Made by a program: the position numbers and the translations under genes. Of a stretch of DNA of 64,000 bases, positions 1 through 9,998 are shown piece after piece. The notes beneath the pieces were generated by a model that was not told the DNA's origin, did not search any database, and was given only the letters and a program-made list of their open reading frames with translations. Numbering within the stretch: the stretch's first letter is position 1; each line of letters starts with the position of its first letter. Origin of the DNA: Chitinophaga silvisoli (GTDB lineage Bacteria > Bacteroidota > Bacteroidia > Chitinophagales > Chitinophagaceae); NCBI RefSeq assembly GCF_003412465.1, contig NZ_QTJV01000002.1, positions 372,001 through 436,000 on the forward strand, read 5' to 3'.

Positions 1-2247
1 AATTTCCGGGCGCTGTTCCAGCGGGATATATGCTTCCCTGAAACCGAAGTTATCCAGGTTCGCATACATGGCAAAGAAGTTATAAGTATTGTACAGGGTG
101 CCGAACAACTTGCGTTGTACTTCACGGATGCCTTCAATATCAAATTTCATGCTATCCCATGGGGAAGCATTAGTAATGAGGTACCAACGAGTGGCATCTG
201 CCCCAAAATTTTCCAAAGTCTCGAATGGATTGACCACATTGCCGAGCCTTTTACTCATTTTGTTGCCATTCTTATCCAGGACGAGCCCGTTAGATACCAC
301 AGTCTTGTAAGCTACGCTGTCGAACAGCATGCTACCGAGCGCATGCAGGGTATAGAACCATCCACGGGTCTGATCCACACCTTCAGCGATGAAATCGGCC
401 GGGAAATTTTGCTCAAAAGTTTCTTTATTCTCAAATGGGAAGTGCCATTGCGCATAAGGCATCGCCCCACTGTCGAACCATACGTCGATCAGGTCTGGTT
501 CACGGCGCATTGGTTTACCAGATGCACTTACCAATATTATATTATCGACAAATGGCTTGTGCAGATCAGAGGTAAGGTGCTCAATATAAGCAGCTTCATC
601 CTTTTGATTGGCAGGTACTTTCATGACACCTGCTGCCAGTGATTTTGACAGTTCTTCACGGAGTTCTGCCACGGAACCGATGCAGATCTCTTCCTCATTG
701 TCTTCTGTACGCCAAACCGGCAGTGGGGTACCCCAATAACGGCTACGGCTCAGGTTCCAGTCTACCATGTTCTCCAGCCAGTTGCCAAAACGACCGGTAC
801 CGGTAGAAGCAGGTTTCCAGTTGATGGTTTTATTCAGTTCCACCATCCTGTCTTTAAGGGCAGTAGTACGGATGAACCAGGCATCCAGCGGATAATATAA
901 TACAGGCTTATCTGTTCGCCAGCAGTGAGGATAAGTATGTTCATACTTTTCTACCCTGAAAGCGCGGTTTTCTTTCTTCAGTTTTACAGCGATATCTACA
1001 TCTACGTCCTTGTAATCCGGGTCGCTTTTATAATTCTTCACATAACGGCCAGCGAACTCACCCACGGTATCCAGGAATTTTCCCTGACGGTCTACCAGGG
1101 TCAGGATACCAATACCATATTTTTTGCCCACCTTGTTATCGTCCGCACCAAAAGCAGGCGCAGTATGTACGATACCGGTACCATCTTCGGTGGTTACGAA
1201 ATCGCCGATGATGACACGGAAAGGATCTCCTTCTTCAGGCTGTACATATGGCAAGAGCTGCTCATAGCGGATTTCTTCCAGCTGACTGCCTTTGAAGACT
1301 GCCAGGGTCTGCCAGGGGATTACTTTGTCACCTTCTTTATAGGCAGCGAAATCGCCGTCTTCACCCTCTTTCTTAAAGTATTTGCCAGTCAGGGCAGTTG
1401 CCATAATGACAAACTGTGGCAGACCGGTATATGGATTGAAAGTGCGGATCAGCGCATATTCGATATTCGCTCCTACAGTCAGACCCAGGTTGGAAGGCAG
1501 GGTCCATGGGGTAGTCGTCCACGCCATGAAGAAGATTTCAGCAGCAGGGTCTGCCTTGCGGGCAATTTCGAAGAGGAATGCGGATCTGTCTGACTCGATA
1601 GCCTTGAAAGTGGCAACGACAGTAGTATCCTTTACATCTTTGTAAGTACCTGGCTGGTTCAGTTCATGTGAGCTCAGACCTGTACCTGCAGCAGGAGAGT
1701 AAGGCTGAATGCTCACGCTCTTGTACAGGAGGCCTTTCTTATATAATGTCTGCAGGCACCACCACAGGCTTTCGATATAATCATTTTCGAAAGTGATGTA
1801 TGGTTTCTGGAGGTCTACCCAATAACCCATCTGACGGGTCAGGTCATCCCATTTATCTTTATATTTTAATACCTCAGTACGACAGGTCTTATTATATTCT
1901 TCAACAGAAATAGTTTTTCCAATATCTTCTTTAGTAATGCCGAGCGTTTTTTCTACACCCAGTTCCACAGGGAGACCATGGGTATCCCAACCGCCTTTGC
2001 GCTTTACCTGGAAACCGCGCATAGTCTTATAACGGCACACAAGATCCTTGAGTGTACGGCTAATGACATGGTGAATGCCCGGTAAGCCGTTAGCACTTGG
2101 CGGACCTTCATAAAAAACGAAGGGGGTCGCGCCTTCCCGCAGGGAAACACTCTGCTCGAAAGCCTGCTCCTGTTCCCAACGAGCCAATACATCTTTCGCT
2201 ATCTGCGGTAAATTCAGCTGATTATATTCCTGATATTTGCTGCTCAT
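1..2247 (-). CDS. ileS: Isoleucyl-tRNA synthetase, C-terminal part outside the window
   Basis: Charges tRNA-Ile with isoleucine in the cytoplasm and edits misactivated valine. Reading the minus strand from the ATG at 2247 gives 749 uninterrupted codons to the window edge. The class I signature HIGH appears as GLPGIHHV (about residues 54-61, after GPPSAN), and the second signature as KMSKR near residue 663. Between them lies a long CP1 editing insertion with MAWTTTPWTLPSN. The GLPGIHHV form resembles the eukaryote-like (type 2) IleRS rather than the E. coli type; that subclass call is inference. The full protein should be roughly 1,100 residues or more, so the anticodon-binding end is missing here only because of the window edge. 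A possible -7 box lies 51 nt upstream of the start. Confidence 0.96.
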   Translation of the reverse strand, partial: MSSKYQEYNQLNLPQIAKDVLARWEQEQAFEQSVSLREGATPFVFYEGPPSANGLPGIHHVISRTLKDLVCRYKTMRGFQVKRKGGWDTHGLPVELGVEKTLGITKEDIGKTISVEEYNKTCRTEVLKYKDKWDDLTRQMGYWVDLQKPYITFENDYIESLWWCLQTLYKKGLLYKSVSIQPYSPAAGTGLSSHELNQPGTYKDVKDTTVVATFKAIESDRSAFLFEIARKADPAAEIFFMAWTTTPWTLPSNLGLTVGANIEYALIRTFNPYTGLPQFVIMATALTGKYFKKEGEDGDFAAYKEGDKVIPWQTLAVFKGSQLEEIRYEQLLPYVQPEEGDPFRVIIGDFVTTEDGTGIVHTAPAFGADDNKVGKKYGIGILTLVDRQGKFLDTVGEFAGRYVKNYKSDPDYKDVDVDIAVKLKKENRAFRVEKYEHTYPHCWRTDKPVLYYPLDAWFIRTTALKDRMVELNKTINWKPASTGTGRFGNWLENMVDWNLSRSRYWGTPLPVWRTEDNEEEICIGSVAELREELSKSLAAGVMKVPANQKDEAAYIEHLTSDLHKPFVDNIILVSASGKPMRREPDLIDVWFDSGAMPYAQWHFPFENKETFEQNFPADFIAEGVDQTRGWFYTLHALGSMLFDSVAYKTVVSNGLVLDKNGNKMSKRLGNVVNPFETLENFGADATRWYLITNASPWDSMKFDIEGIREVQRKLFGTLYNTYNFFAMYANLDNFGFREAYIPLEQRPEI

Positions 2248-2298
2248 AAAACAATTATGCGCCCTTTGACGTTAATAAGTGAGTTGATTAAAATTCTG

Positions 2299-2306
2299 CA
2301 AAGTTA
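2299..2306 (-). promoter_or_regulatory. Possible -7 box for ileS
   Basis: On the minus strand this reads TAACTTTG, a match to the Bacteroidota -7 consensus TAnnTTTG, 51 nt upstream of the ileS ATG. I see no good -33 TTTG at the expected distance, so this rests on the -7 box alone. Confidence 0.35.
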
Positions 2307-2525
2307 CGGATTTTAGCCGGCTCTTATAAGGAAACCGGGACTAAAAACAAAGAAGTAAACCATTTGATTTTAATTGCTGAATATTTTTTGTATTTTTACA
2401 GTGCATTGGTTCGCTATTGAATCTTGGCATTGTTTTGGTAACTAACGTCGGAAGAAAAAGATAAGTTGAAAAACTTAACCCAAAAGATTGATAAACCATA
2501 ATTGATAAACCATATCTGATCTTTT

Positions 2526-2990
2526 ATGAAAAAGTTAGTTTTTATATTTTTTGTGGCACTTGTAACTTCCGGCACAACTTTTGCACAAAAAAAATCAGCA
2601 AAAAAATCAAAGAAAGTAGTTGCTAAGACAGAAATGGTCGCTCCGGCAGTTGTAAAAGAATCTTTTCAACAGAACTTTGCAGGTACGGACGCCAGATGGA
2701 CTAAAAACTACGGAGGCAATTGGGTAGCGAACTTTACCAAAGATGAAGTGAAGACAGCAGCAGAGTTTGATAAAGATGGTAAATGGTTAGCAACCCGCAG
2801 CAATTACACAGAAGCAAACCTGCCCCCGGCAGTTGCAACAGGTGTAAAAGCGAAGTATCCGACCGCCACCATCAAAGATGGCTGGAAAATTGAAAGGTCA
2901 GATGTTGCTTCTTATTATAAGGTAAATATTCAGGACAACGGTACAGAAAAAGCAGTGTTGATTAATGAGGCTGGTACCATTGCAGAATGA
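2526..2990 (+). CDS. Secreted PepSY-like (BLIP-like) small protein
   Basis: A 154-residue exported protein. Residues 1-20 form a signal peptide ending TTFA before QKK. A lysine-rich stretch (KKSAKKSKK) follows, then two repeated units of about 50 residues (VVKESFQQNFAG..., VATGVKAKYPTA...). This matches the layout of the PepSY-like / beta-lactamase-inhibitor-like domain common in periplasmic proteins of Bacteroidota, where each repeat begins with a 'V...F...FPxA' helix followed by strands. The role is unknown; such proteins are often placed near sensor systems or outer-membrane genes, but this one is alone between ileS and an AraC gene. The ATG is preceded by an A/T-rich leader without Shine-Dalgarno, and a terminator follows about 50 nt after the stop. 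Confidence 0.75.
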   Translation: MKKLVFIFFVALVTSGTTFAQKKSAKKSKKVVAKTEMVAPAVVKESFQQNFAGTDARWTKNYGGNWVANFTKDEVKTAAEFDKDGKWLATRSNYTEANLPPAVATGVKAKYPTATIKDGWKIERSDVASYYKVNIQDNGTEKAVLINEAGTIAE

Positions 2991-3038
2991 TTACTTTCAC
3001 TAATTAGTATTTCATAGGTATAGGGATAAATAGGACAG

Positions 3039-3071
3039 ACCCTGCTCTTTTGGGCGGGGTTTTCTTTTTGT
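3039..3071 (+). terminator. Terminator of the PepSY-like gene
   Basis: A 9-bp stem (two G-U pairs), ACCCTGCTC / GGGCGGGGT, with a TTTT loop and a T-rich tail TTTTCTTTTTG. Confidence 0.7.
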
Positions 3072-3103
3072 ATTAATACCTGGATCTTATTTGTGCGCAA
3101 CAC

Positions 3104-3142
3104 ATAAAAAAAGGGTTCACCGCTGGTGAACCCTTTTTTTCG
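3104..3142. terminator. Bidirectional terminator hairpin
   Basis: Perfect 11-bp stem AAGGGTTCACC / GGTGAACCCTT with loop GCT, with an A-run before and a T-run after, so it can act on both strands. It is the second of three hairpins in 150 bp. Confidence 0.75.
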
Positions 3143-3159
3143 CATTTAAAATTCTAAAT

Positions 3160-3192
3160 AAAAACCGTCTCGAGTAGTTCGAGACGGCTTTA
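3160..3192 (-). terminator. Third hairpin, terminator-like on the minus strand
   Basis: Perfect 9-bp stem CCGTCTCGA / TCGAGACGG (3165-3187) with a 5-nt loop. Read on the minus strand it is followed by TTTTTATTT, the form of an intrinsic terminator. The nearest minus-strand gene upstream (AraC) already has its own terminator at 3455-3485, so the transcript ended here is unidentified. Confidence 0.55.
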
Positions 3193-3454
3193 TGTAATTA
3201 CGGTAGAAGACTTACCTGACAAAAAATGCACTTTCAAAAGGTCAAATATCGTGTTTGAGGTGCAAAATAATGGCTTTACTCAAATCTTTTGCCCGGTAAG
3301 CCTTCCCCATGGTCAAATCTGATAAGGAAGCTTATAAGGATGATCAGGATAGATATCTGCCGATCGTGATACAAAGATGCAGCAATCTTTCACAGATCCT
3401 TTTTCAATTCGGGAAAACTAATGATCGAAAAAGGAAAATCACTGTTCCCAAATT
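3193..3454. other. Intergenic gap without a convincing gene
   Basis: About 260 bp bounded on both sides by terminator hairpins. The only open frame, a 63-codon plus-strand frame from 3309, runs through the terminator at 3455-3485 and ends in residues encoded by the hairpin, so I do not accept it as a gene. A small RNA on either strand would fit the flanking terminators, but I found no consensus promoter. Confidence 0.4.
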
Positions 3455-3485
3455 AAAAAGCCCCCTGTTTGACAGGGGGCTTTTT
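3455..3485. terminator. Bidirectional terminator after the AraC gene
   Basis: Perfect 14-bp stem AAAAAGCCCCCTGT / ACAGGGGGCTTTTT with loop TTG. The A/T flanks allow termination in both directions; it begins 18 nt past the stop of the AraC-type gene. Confidence 0.85.
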
Positions 3486-3503
3486 AATATAATAAGTTGA
3501 TTA

Positions 3504-4469
3504 TTAGCGCAATAACAATTCACATGGCTTCAATCCGGTGTGTTTCTTAAACGCAGTGGAAAAATGGGAAATACAGGAATAGCCCATCAGGATCGCTACC
3601 TCACTCACACTCATTCCCTTTTCGTACAGCAGGCCCTTGGCCTTCTCCATTCTTTCCTTCTGGAAATAGTCATAAATGGTGGTACCATACATCGCCTTGA
3701 ACCCTTTCTTCAGGTAACACTCATTCATGGCTACCTTACGGGCCAGATCACGAATGGTAATAGGTGCATCCAGCTGCTCCAGCAGGATATCCTTTGCCTT
3801 CTCGATCTTTCCACGGTCTTCCATGTGGGTGAGGAAACGACAACCGAAACGGTCATCTGTATCATTCTGCACAAACTGGTCAGAGCTGAATAACAACAGC
3901 TCTAATGCCTTGCTCTGCAAAAAGATATTCTTCAAAGCCCCATCATAGTTATGATGTACCATTTGCTCCAATACCTGTTTTGACTTGGTACTGGGCGCTA
4001 TTGTCTTTACGAAAGGCTTACGTGACTGCATGTCAAACAGGGTACTCGTTGAAGAGCCCTTCTGCAGGGTTTGTATAAACGACGGCTGAAAACGCACCGT
4101 AATCATGTCGATGGAAGGCTGCTTTTGATTGCAGTTATCCTTTTTATGTGCGCAAACCTGGTCTGTACATCCTGGATTTTGACAATATTTGTTCCCGGCT
4201 ACACAATAACGTAGCTCCACAGCTGCAGACTGACCTCTTTTTGCCGGCTGATACACTACCATCGCTACATCGTCTACTGGCAAAGGACGGTCATATGTAA
4301 ACCGCTGCAATGTGAAATCGAGACAGTCAGGTACCGCCACGCTATCAGATACAGCCAACTCAAGCTGGTCGCTCATAGCCGGCTGGCGGATAGCCAATGT
4401 TAGTATGTCCTGCAACTCTTTCAATTTTCCTGATCTATTGTTAAAACCTCGACAAAAATAGTCAATCAT
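3504..4469 (-). CDS. AraC-family transcriptional regulator with Cys-rich N-domain
   Basis: A 321-residue DNA-binding regulator. The last ~95 residues hold the double helix-turn-helix of the AraC/XylS family (ITIRDLARKVAMNECYLKKGFK, then MSVSEVAILMGYSCISHFSTAFKKHTG). The N-terminal 220 residues do not resemble the arabinose-binding cupin. They contain five cysteines in a short span (C89, C96, C101, C106, C113) embedded in charged residues, which could bind a metal or respond to redox state; that is inference. The gene is single and has its own terminator. No target gene is evident: the neighbours are an IS remnant upstream and a terminator-rich gap downstream. Cytoplasmic; no membrane segment is visible. 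Confidence 0.85.
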   Translation of the reverse strand: MIDYFCRGFNNRSGKLKELQDILTLAIRQPAMSDQLELAVSDSVAVPDCLDFTLQRFTYDRPLPVDDVAMVVYQPAKRGQSAAVELRYCVAGNKYCQNPGCTDQVCAHKKDNCNQKQPSIDMITVRFQPSFIQTLQKGSSTSTLFDMQSRKPFVKTIAPSTKSKQVLEQMVHHNYDGALKNIFLQSKALELLLFSSDQFVQNDTDDRFGCRFLTHMEDRGKIEKAKDILLEQLDAPITIRDLARKVAMNECYLKKGFKAMYGTTIYDYFQKERMEKAKGLLYEKGMSVSEVAILMGYSCISHFSTAFKKHTGLKPCELLLR

Positions 4470-4613
4470 ATTTTAACGGAAACGATTATGACAGTAAGGT
4501 GACCAAAACACGTGGTTTCCAAAAGGAAACCCGGTGCCGGATTATTCCTTCAAACATTGTAAACTTTTAACAGGATTCCTTAACCCTTGTGTGAACCTAT
4601 ATTCGGATAATGA

Positions 4614-4799
4614 CTAAAGATCTTTAAGACCTACGGAGAGGCGCTTAATGCCGTTAGCAAGGCCATTGATTATTATAACCGTGTCAGACCGCACATGAGT
4701 TGTAACTACCTGACACCCAATGAGGCATATACAAAAAAGGGCGCTTTGTCCTCAAAATGGAAGAAAAGAAACAAAGTAATGAGTAATTCACACCTGTAA
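4614..4799 (+). pseudogene. IS3-family transposase (OrfB) remnant, C-terminal end only
   Basis: Reading 4614-4799 gives 62 codons ending in TAA, including AIDYYNRVRPH and LTPNEAY, the typical end of the integrase catalytic domain (rve family) of IS3-type transposases. Two stops (TAA, TGA) sit immediately upstream in frame and no start codon is present, so more than three quarters of the gene is gone, including most DDE residues. Just after the stop, ACCTGTAAAGC occurs twice about 40 nt apart (4793-4803 and again near 4834), which may be what is left of the element's right end. A relic of an insertion, not functional. Confidence 0.8.
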
Positions 4800-5103
4800 A
4801 GCGCTCGCTGAACCAACTTCCAACCTGTAAAGCTAATTCTGCATACAATACGTCAACTGTAAGGTTTTTCTGTACTAAGACACTGTGCTTTCTAAGGGAA
4901 ATATCCCGCAGATAACCCGCAGATAACCCGCAGATATCCCGCCAATAACCCGCATTCTAAAAGAGGCGGATTACCTGCGGGATATATGCGTAATATCTAC
5001 GGGAAACAAGGGGAATACCCCTATTTCCGACAAGAAACAAACCCGGCTTTTACCCTTTCATATAGGGCCTTTTTAAAATAACATGCGTTACTTTTACGAA
5101 TGA
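4800..5103. other. Intergenic region between IS remnant and membrane protein
   Basis: Holds the presumed right end of the IS3 remnant, the 11-bp tandem array and its inverted copy. I see no coding frame. Just before the next gene, TACTTTTA is one base off the -7 consensus. Confidence 0.5.
4901..4955. repeat. Five tandem copies of an 11-bp repeat
   Basis: Five consecutive units of ATAWCCCGCAG (4901, 4912, 4923, 4934, 4945; the last two differ at the end) without spacers. An exact inverted copy, CTGCGGGATAT, lies at 4975-4985, so the array can fold back on it. The block lies between the IS remnant and the next gene. Function unknown. Confidence 0.85.
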
Positions 5104-5115
5104 GTGCGTACTGGT

Positions 5116-6819
5116 ATGAAATTCGTTCACTCATCCCTAATGGAAAGAAAGTCCTTTATACGTCGGTTCTGGAAGAAAGCCCTGATCATTCTGGCCAGCT
5201 TTATCCTTTTAATTATGGCAACTGCCTGGTACCTGGCCCACCGCTGGGATAAGCAGATCCGCATTCAGCTGAAAAGCTATGTGCTGGACATGTCGGACAG
5301 CCTGTACAACCTCCGTTACGACCAAATGCACCTCAATCTCATCACAGGTAGCCTTGCACTTGAAAAAGTTAGCCTGGTAAAGGATTCCGCCGTTTACGCC
5401 CGTTTACAGCAGGAGCACAGGGCTCCCCGCTTCATTTATACTTTCAGTGCTGACGAAATCAGCCTGAAATATTTCAAAGTATGGCGTTACTTCCACAAAA
5501 AACAGCTGAGCGCCACCTCCTTAGTTCTACGCAACCCCAGTTTTGTACTGGAACTCAATACCCAAAATATCGATACGACAAAGCCAAGAAATGCCTACCA
5601 GAATATTTCGAAGAAAATTTCCTCGATTCACCTGGGCAACCTGGTCCTCGACAACACTAACCTGAAATACACCTATATCAAAAAAGACAGTAGCCTCATC
5701 TACACCCAGCTCAATGAACTGAGTGTACAGGTCAAGGATTTCCTGATTGACTCCGTGGCGCTCCAGGACCCTACACGGTTCCTGTATGCCCGTAACTATA
5801 TATTAGACCTGAAAAATTACCAGTACCGCACCCCGGATAGCCTGTACTGGATGCATGTGAGAGATGTTCATTACAGTGCGGAAGACAGAAGCATCAAAAT
5901 AGGGCAGTTCCAGGTAGCCCCCCGCTACAACAGGGAACAGTTCGATATCAAATCCGTTTACCAGCGGGATCGCTTTGATGTACACCTGAATAATATTGAC
6001 ATTACAAACCTGGAACCCCGCTTACTCCTGGAAGACCAGATCTTCCAGGCAGGAAAGGTGGTGATCAACAGCGGGAACCTGGATATCTACCATAACCGTA
6101 ACCTGCCCCCTTCGCCCGGCAATAAACTGGGGAAATTTCCTAACCAGATACTGCTAAAAGTAGCCTTACCTATTAATATAGATACCATCGTCGGGAAGCG
6201 AACGGACATTCTTTATACTGAAATCAACCCCAAATCGCAGGAGGCAGGAAAACTCAGTTTCAAGCAGGTACATGGCATATTCAGGAATGTTACCAATATT
6301 GACACCGTCATTGCCCGCAAACCCATGCTCACCATCGACCTGGATGCCGTACTCATGAAAAGTGGTAAGCTAAAAGCCCATTTTGGCTTTGGCCTGAAAA
6401 ACAACAATGGCGCATTTTCCGTTACCGGCCAGGTAAAGGATATGGATGGAAAGGAACTCAACCCAGTATTGAAACCACTTGGGATGGTGGAGGTGAAGTC
6501 CTGCAAGATCAACGACCTGAGCTTTAGCATGACAGGTAATGAACAGGGTGCTAAAGGTGAGGTGAAATTCCTTTATTCAGACCTGAAGGTCAGTATCCTG
6601 AAAAAGGAAGAGGGCAGTCATGAGTTCAAAAAGAAAGGCCTGATCAGCTTTATAGCCAATATGCTGGTCATAAAGGACGAAAACCCCGGTAAGGGACAGG
6701 TTAGAATTGCTCATCCCAAATATACCAGGGATCCCAATAAATCGTTCTTTAACCTGGTATGGAAAACACTTTTTACGGGGATCAAGGAAACGGTGCTCGG
6801 GGAGCACTCACCTATATAA
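5116..6819 (+). CDS. Membrane-anchored AsmA-like protein of unknown function
   Basis: About 567 residues. A short basic N-terminus (RKSFIRRFWKK) is followed by one membrane helix (ALIILASFILLIMATAWYL) and then a long soluble part, predicted to be in the periplasm. The soluble part is rich in beta-strand patterns and includes repeated 'ISLKYFKVWRYFHKKQLSATSLVLRNP' style segments, as in AsmA/DUF748 proteins that link or transport lipids between membranes; this assignment is by pattern only. Possible starts are GTG 5104, ATG 5116 and ATG 5140; I favour an ATG, and the 5140 start would still include the whole helix. It is followed by gyrB after 145 bp, which has its own promoter, so the two are probably not co-transcribed. 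Confidence 0.6.
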   Translation: MKFVHSSLMERKSFIRRFWKKALIILASFILLIMATAWYLAHRWDKQIRIQLKSYVLDMSDSLYNLRYDQMHLNLITGSLALEKVSLVKDSAVYARLQQEHRAPRFIYTFSADEISLKYFKVWRYFHKKQLSATSLVLRNPSFVLELNTQNIDTTKPRNAYQNISKKISSIHLGNLVLDNTNLKYTYIKKDSSLIYTQLNELSVQVKDFLIDSVALQDPTRFLYARNYILDLKNYQYRTPDSLYWMHVRDVHYSAEDRSIKIGQFQVAPRYNREQFDIKSVYQRDRFDVHLNNIDITNLEPRLLLEDQIFQAGKVVINSGNLDIYHNRNLPPSPGNKLGKFPNQILLKVALPINIDTIVGKRTDILYTEINPKSQEAGKLSFKQVHGIFRNVTNIDTVIARKPMLTIDLDAVLMKSGKLKAHFGFGLKNNNGAFSVTGQVKDMDGKELNPVLKPLGMVEVKSCKINDLSFSMTGNEQGAKGEVKFLYSDLKVSILKKEEGSHEFKKKGLISFIANMLVIKDENPGKGQVRIAHPKYTRDPNKSFFNLVWKTLFTGIKETVLGEHSPI

Positions 6820-6888
6820 TATTTGACATGTGAATAATCGAGGTGGAAAAATAACCCATCGATACATCATTTTATTTGCACATTAAAC

Positions 6889-8944
<2,056 letters not shown>

Positions 8945-8963
8945 GTTTAATTTTATATAAGCG

Positions 8964-8992
8964 AAAAAGACTGGCTCCGGCCAGTCTTTTTT
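8964..8992 (+). terminator. gyrB terminator
   Basis: Stem AAGACTGGC / GCCAGTCTT with loop TCCG, then TTTT. It begins 20 nt past the gyrB stop. Confidence 0.85.
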
Positions 8993-9227
8993 ATTTCTGA
9001 TATACTCAAAAAATTATCTAGCCAAACTCAAAAATTACCCCCAAACGTTAATTTTATACCATTTTGTGGAAAGTGTGGACAGTTTGTTTCTCTCTCATTT
9101 ACAGTCACTTCGCTATTATTGTGAACATACCTGTTAAAAAACTTATAAATCTTTTATTTAATTCATCTGATTTCTCAGTATTTTGCAGTCCTATTTATCT
9201 CTATACCTATTGAAATTTTACTATCCT

Positions 9228-9689
9228 ATGAAACCTAGCTCCCTCCTGGGACTTCTGTGTCTGGTGCTGTCTTTCTGCGCATGTCAGAAAGACAAGGCAG
9301 TGCCGACTTCGGGATCTTTAACATTCGCGTTTGAAGGCACTGCTTATTCTGCAAACGATGCGAGTGGTTTTGTGACCGATACGGCAGTAGTTGGCAAGAA
9401 GGCCCTGACCATTGAAGGTTTGACCAGCAACCTGAGTAAGCACATTGCAATCACAGTTATATTCCCTGATACGCTTGCCGTAGGGACATATACACAGGCA
9501 AACGGGACCTATATTTTATGGTCTCCGTCATTATCCGCAGAGGTTGCGTCCTACCTGAGTACTACAGCGACAATTAAAATTACAAGCATAAATAGTAAGT
9601 ATGCCGAAGGCACATTTGCCGGCATTTTAAACAATGGCGAGAAAGAAGAGCCATTAACGGACGGAATATTTAAAGTCAACATTTATTGA
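9228..9689 (+). CDS. Small lipoprotein of unknown function
   Basis: 153 residues from the ATG at 9228. A hydrophobic leader (SSLLGLLCLVLSF) ends at Cys17-Ala-Cys19, with Cys19 the more likely lipidation site, so the mature protein should be membrane-anchored. The rest is a single beta-rich domain with 'VGTYTQANGTYI' and, near the end, 'YAEGTFAGILNNG...TDGIFKVNIY'. This closing pattern is seen in Bacteroidota lipoproteins of the DUF6252 type; the match is by eye. An in-frame codon at 9183 would extend the protein but spoil the signal peptide. It has its own terminator and no operon partner. Confidence 0.6.
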   Translation: MKPSSLLGLLCLVLSFCACQKDKAVPTSGSLTFAFEGTAYSANDASGFVTDTAVVGKKALTIEGLTSNLSKHIAITVIFPDTLAVGTYTQANGTYILWSPSLSAEVASYLSTTATIKITSINSKYAEGTFAGILNNGEKEEPLTDGIFKVNIY

Positions 9690-9719
9690 TCATCGTTTTT
9701 TTTTGAAATCTTTTTCCAT

Positions 9720-9750
9720 CGTGTCCCGCTTATATAAGCGGGACTTTTTG
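9720..9750 (+). terminator. Terminator after the lipoprotein gene
   Basis: Stem GTCCCGCTT / AAGCGGGAC (9723-9744) with loop ATAT, followed by TTTTTG. Confidence 0.85.
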
Positions 9751-9998
9751 TTTTTAGCGGGGATCAAATCGTACTGACCCAATTTTAAAGCCTGCCGGGG
9801 TATCTCCAGGAAAACCCCATTCTGGTTAATATCCGAACATAGATTGTTAATTGCGATAAAAGGATACGAAGCCCCACCTATTACATTTGAAGTAAGTCGT
9901 AAATCACATAATCAGGAACTTATTGATGGCCATTTGCGCAGATGGCCTGTAGAGCGTAATAATTCAACTTAAAAAAACCAATTTCTAATCTCCTTCGT
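9751..9998 (+). promoter_or_regulatory. Leader region of the susC-like gene
   Basis: Non-coding region of about 250 bp before the SusC-type gene. TACATTTG at 9882-9889 matches the -7 box; no clear -33 box is visible at the usual distance. It would give a leader of roughly 105 nt. I see no palindromic operator or riboswitch that I can name. Confidence 0.35.

Noticed and set aside
925..1593. 222-codon plus-strand frame in the ileS region
   Set aside because: Antisense to an uninterrupted ileS frame with clear synthetase motifs.
3309..3500. 63-codon plus-strand frame in the 3.2-3.5 kb gap
   Set aside because: It reads straight through a strong terminator hairpin and its C-terminus is encoded by that hairpin; no signal peptide, no domain, no promoter.
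4901..4985. Possible CRISPR array
   Set aside because: Units are 11 bp and directly adjacent without spacers; no cas genes.
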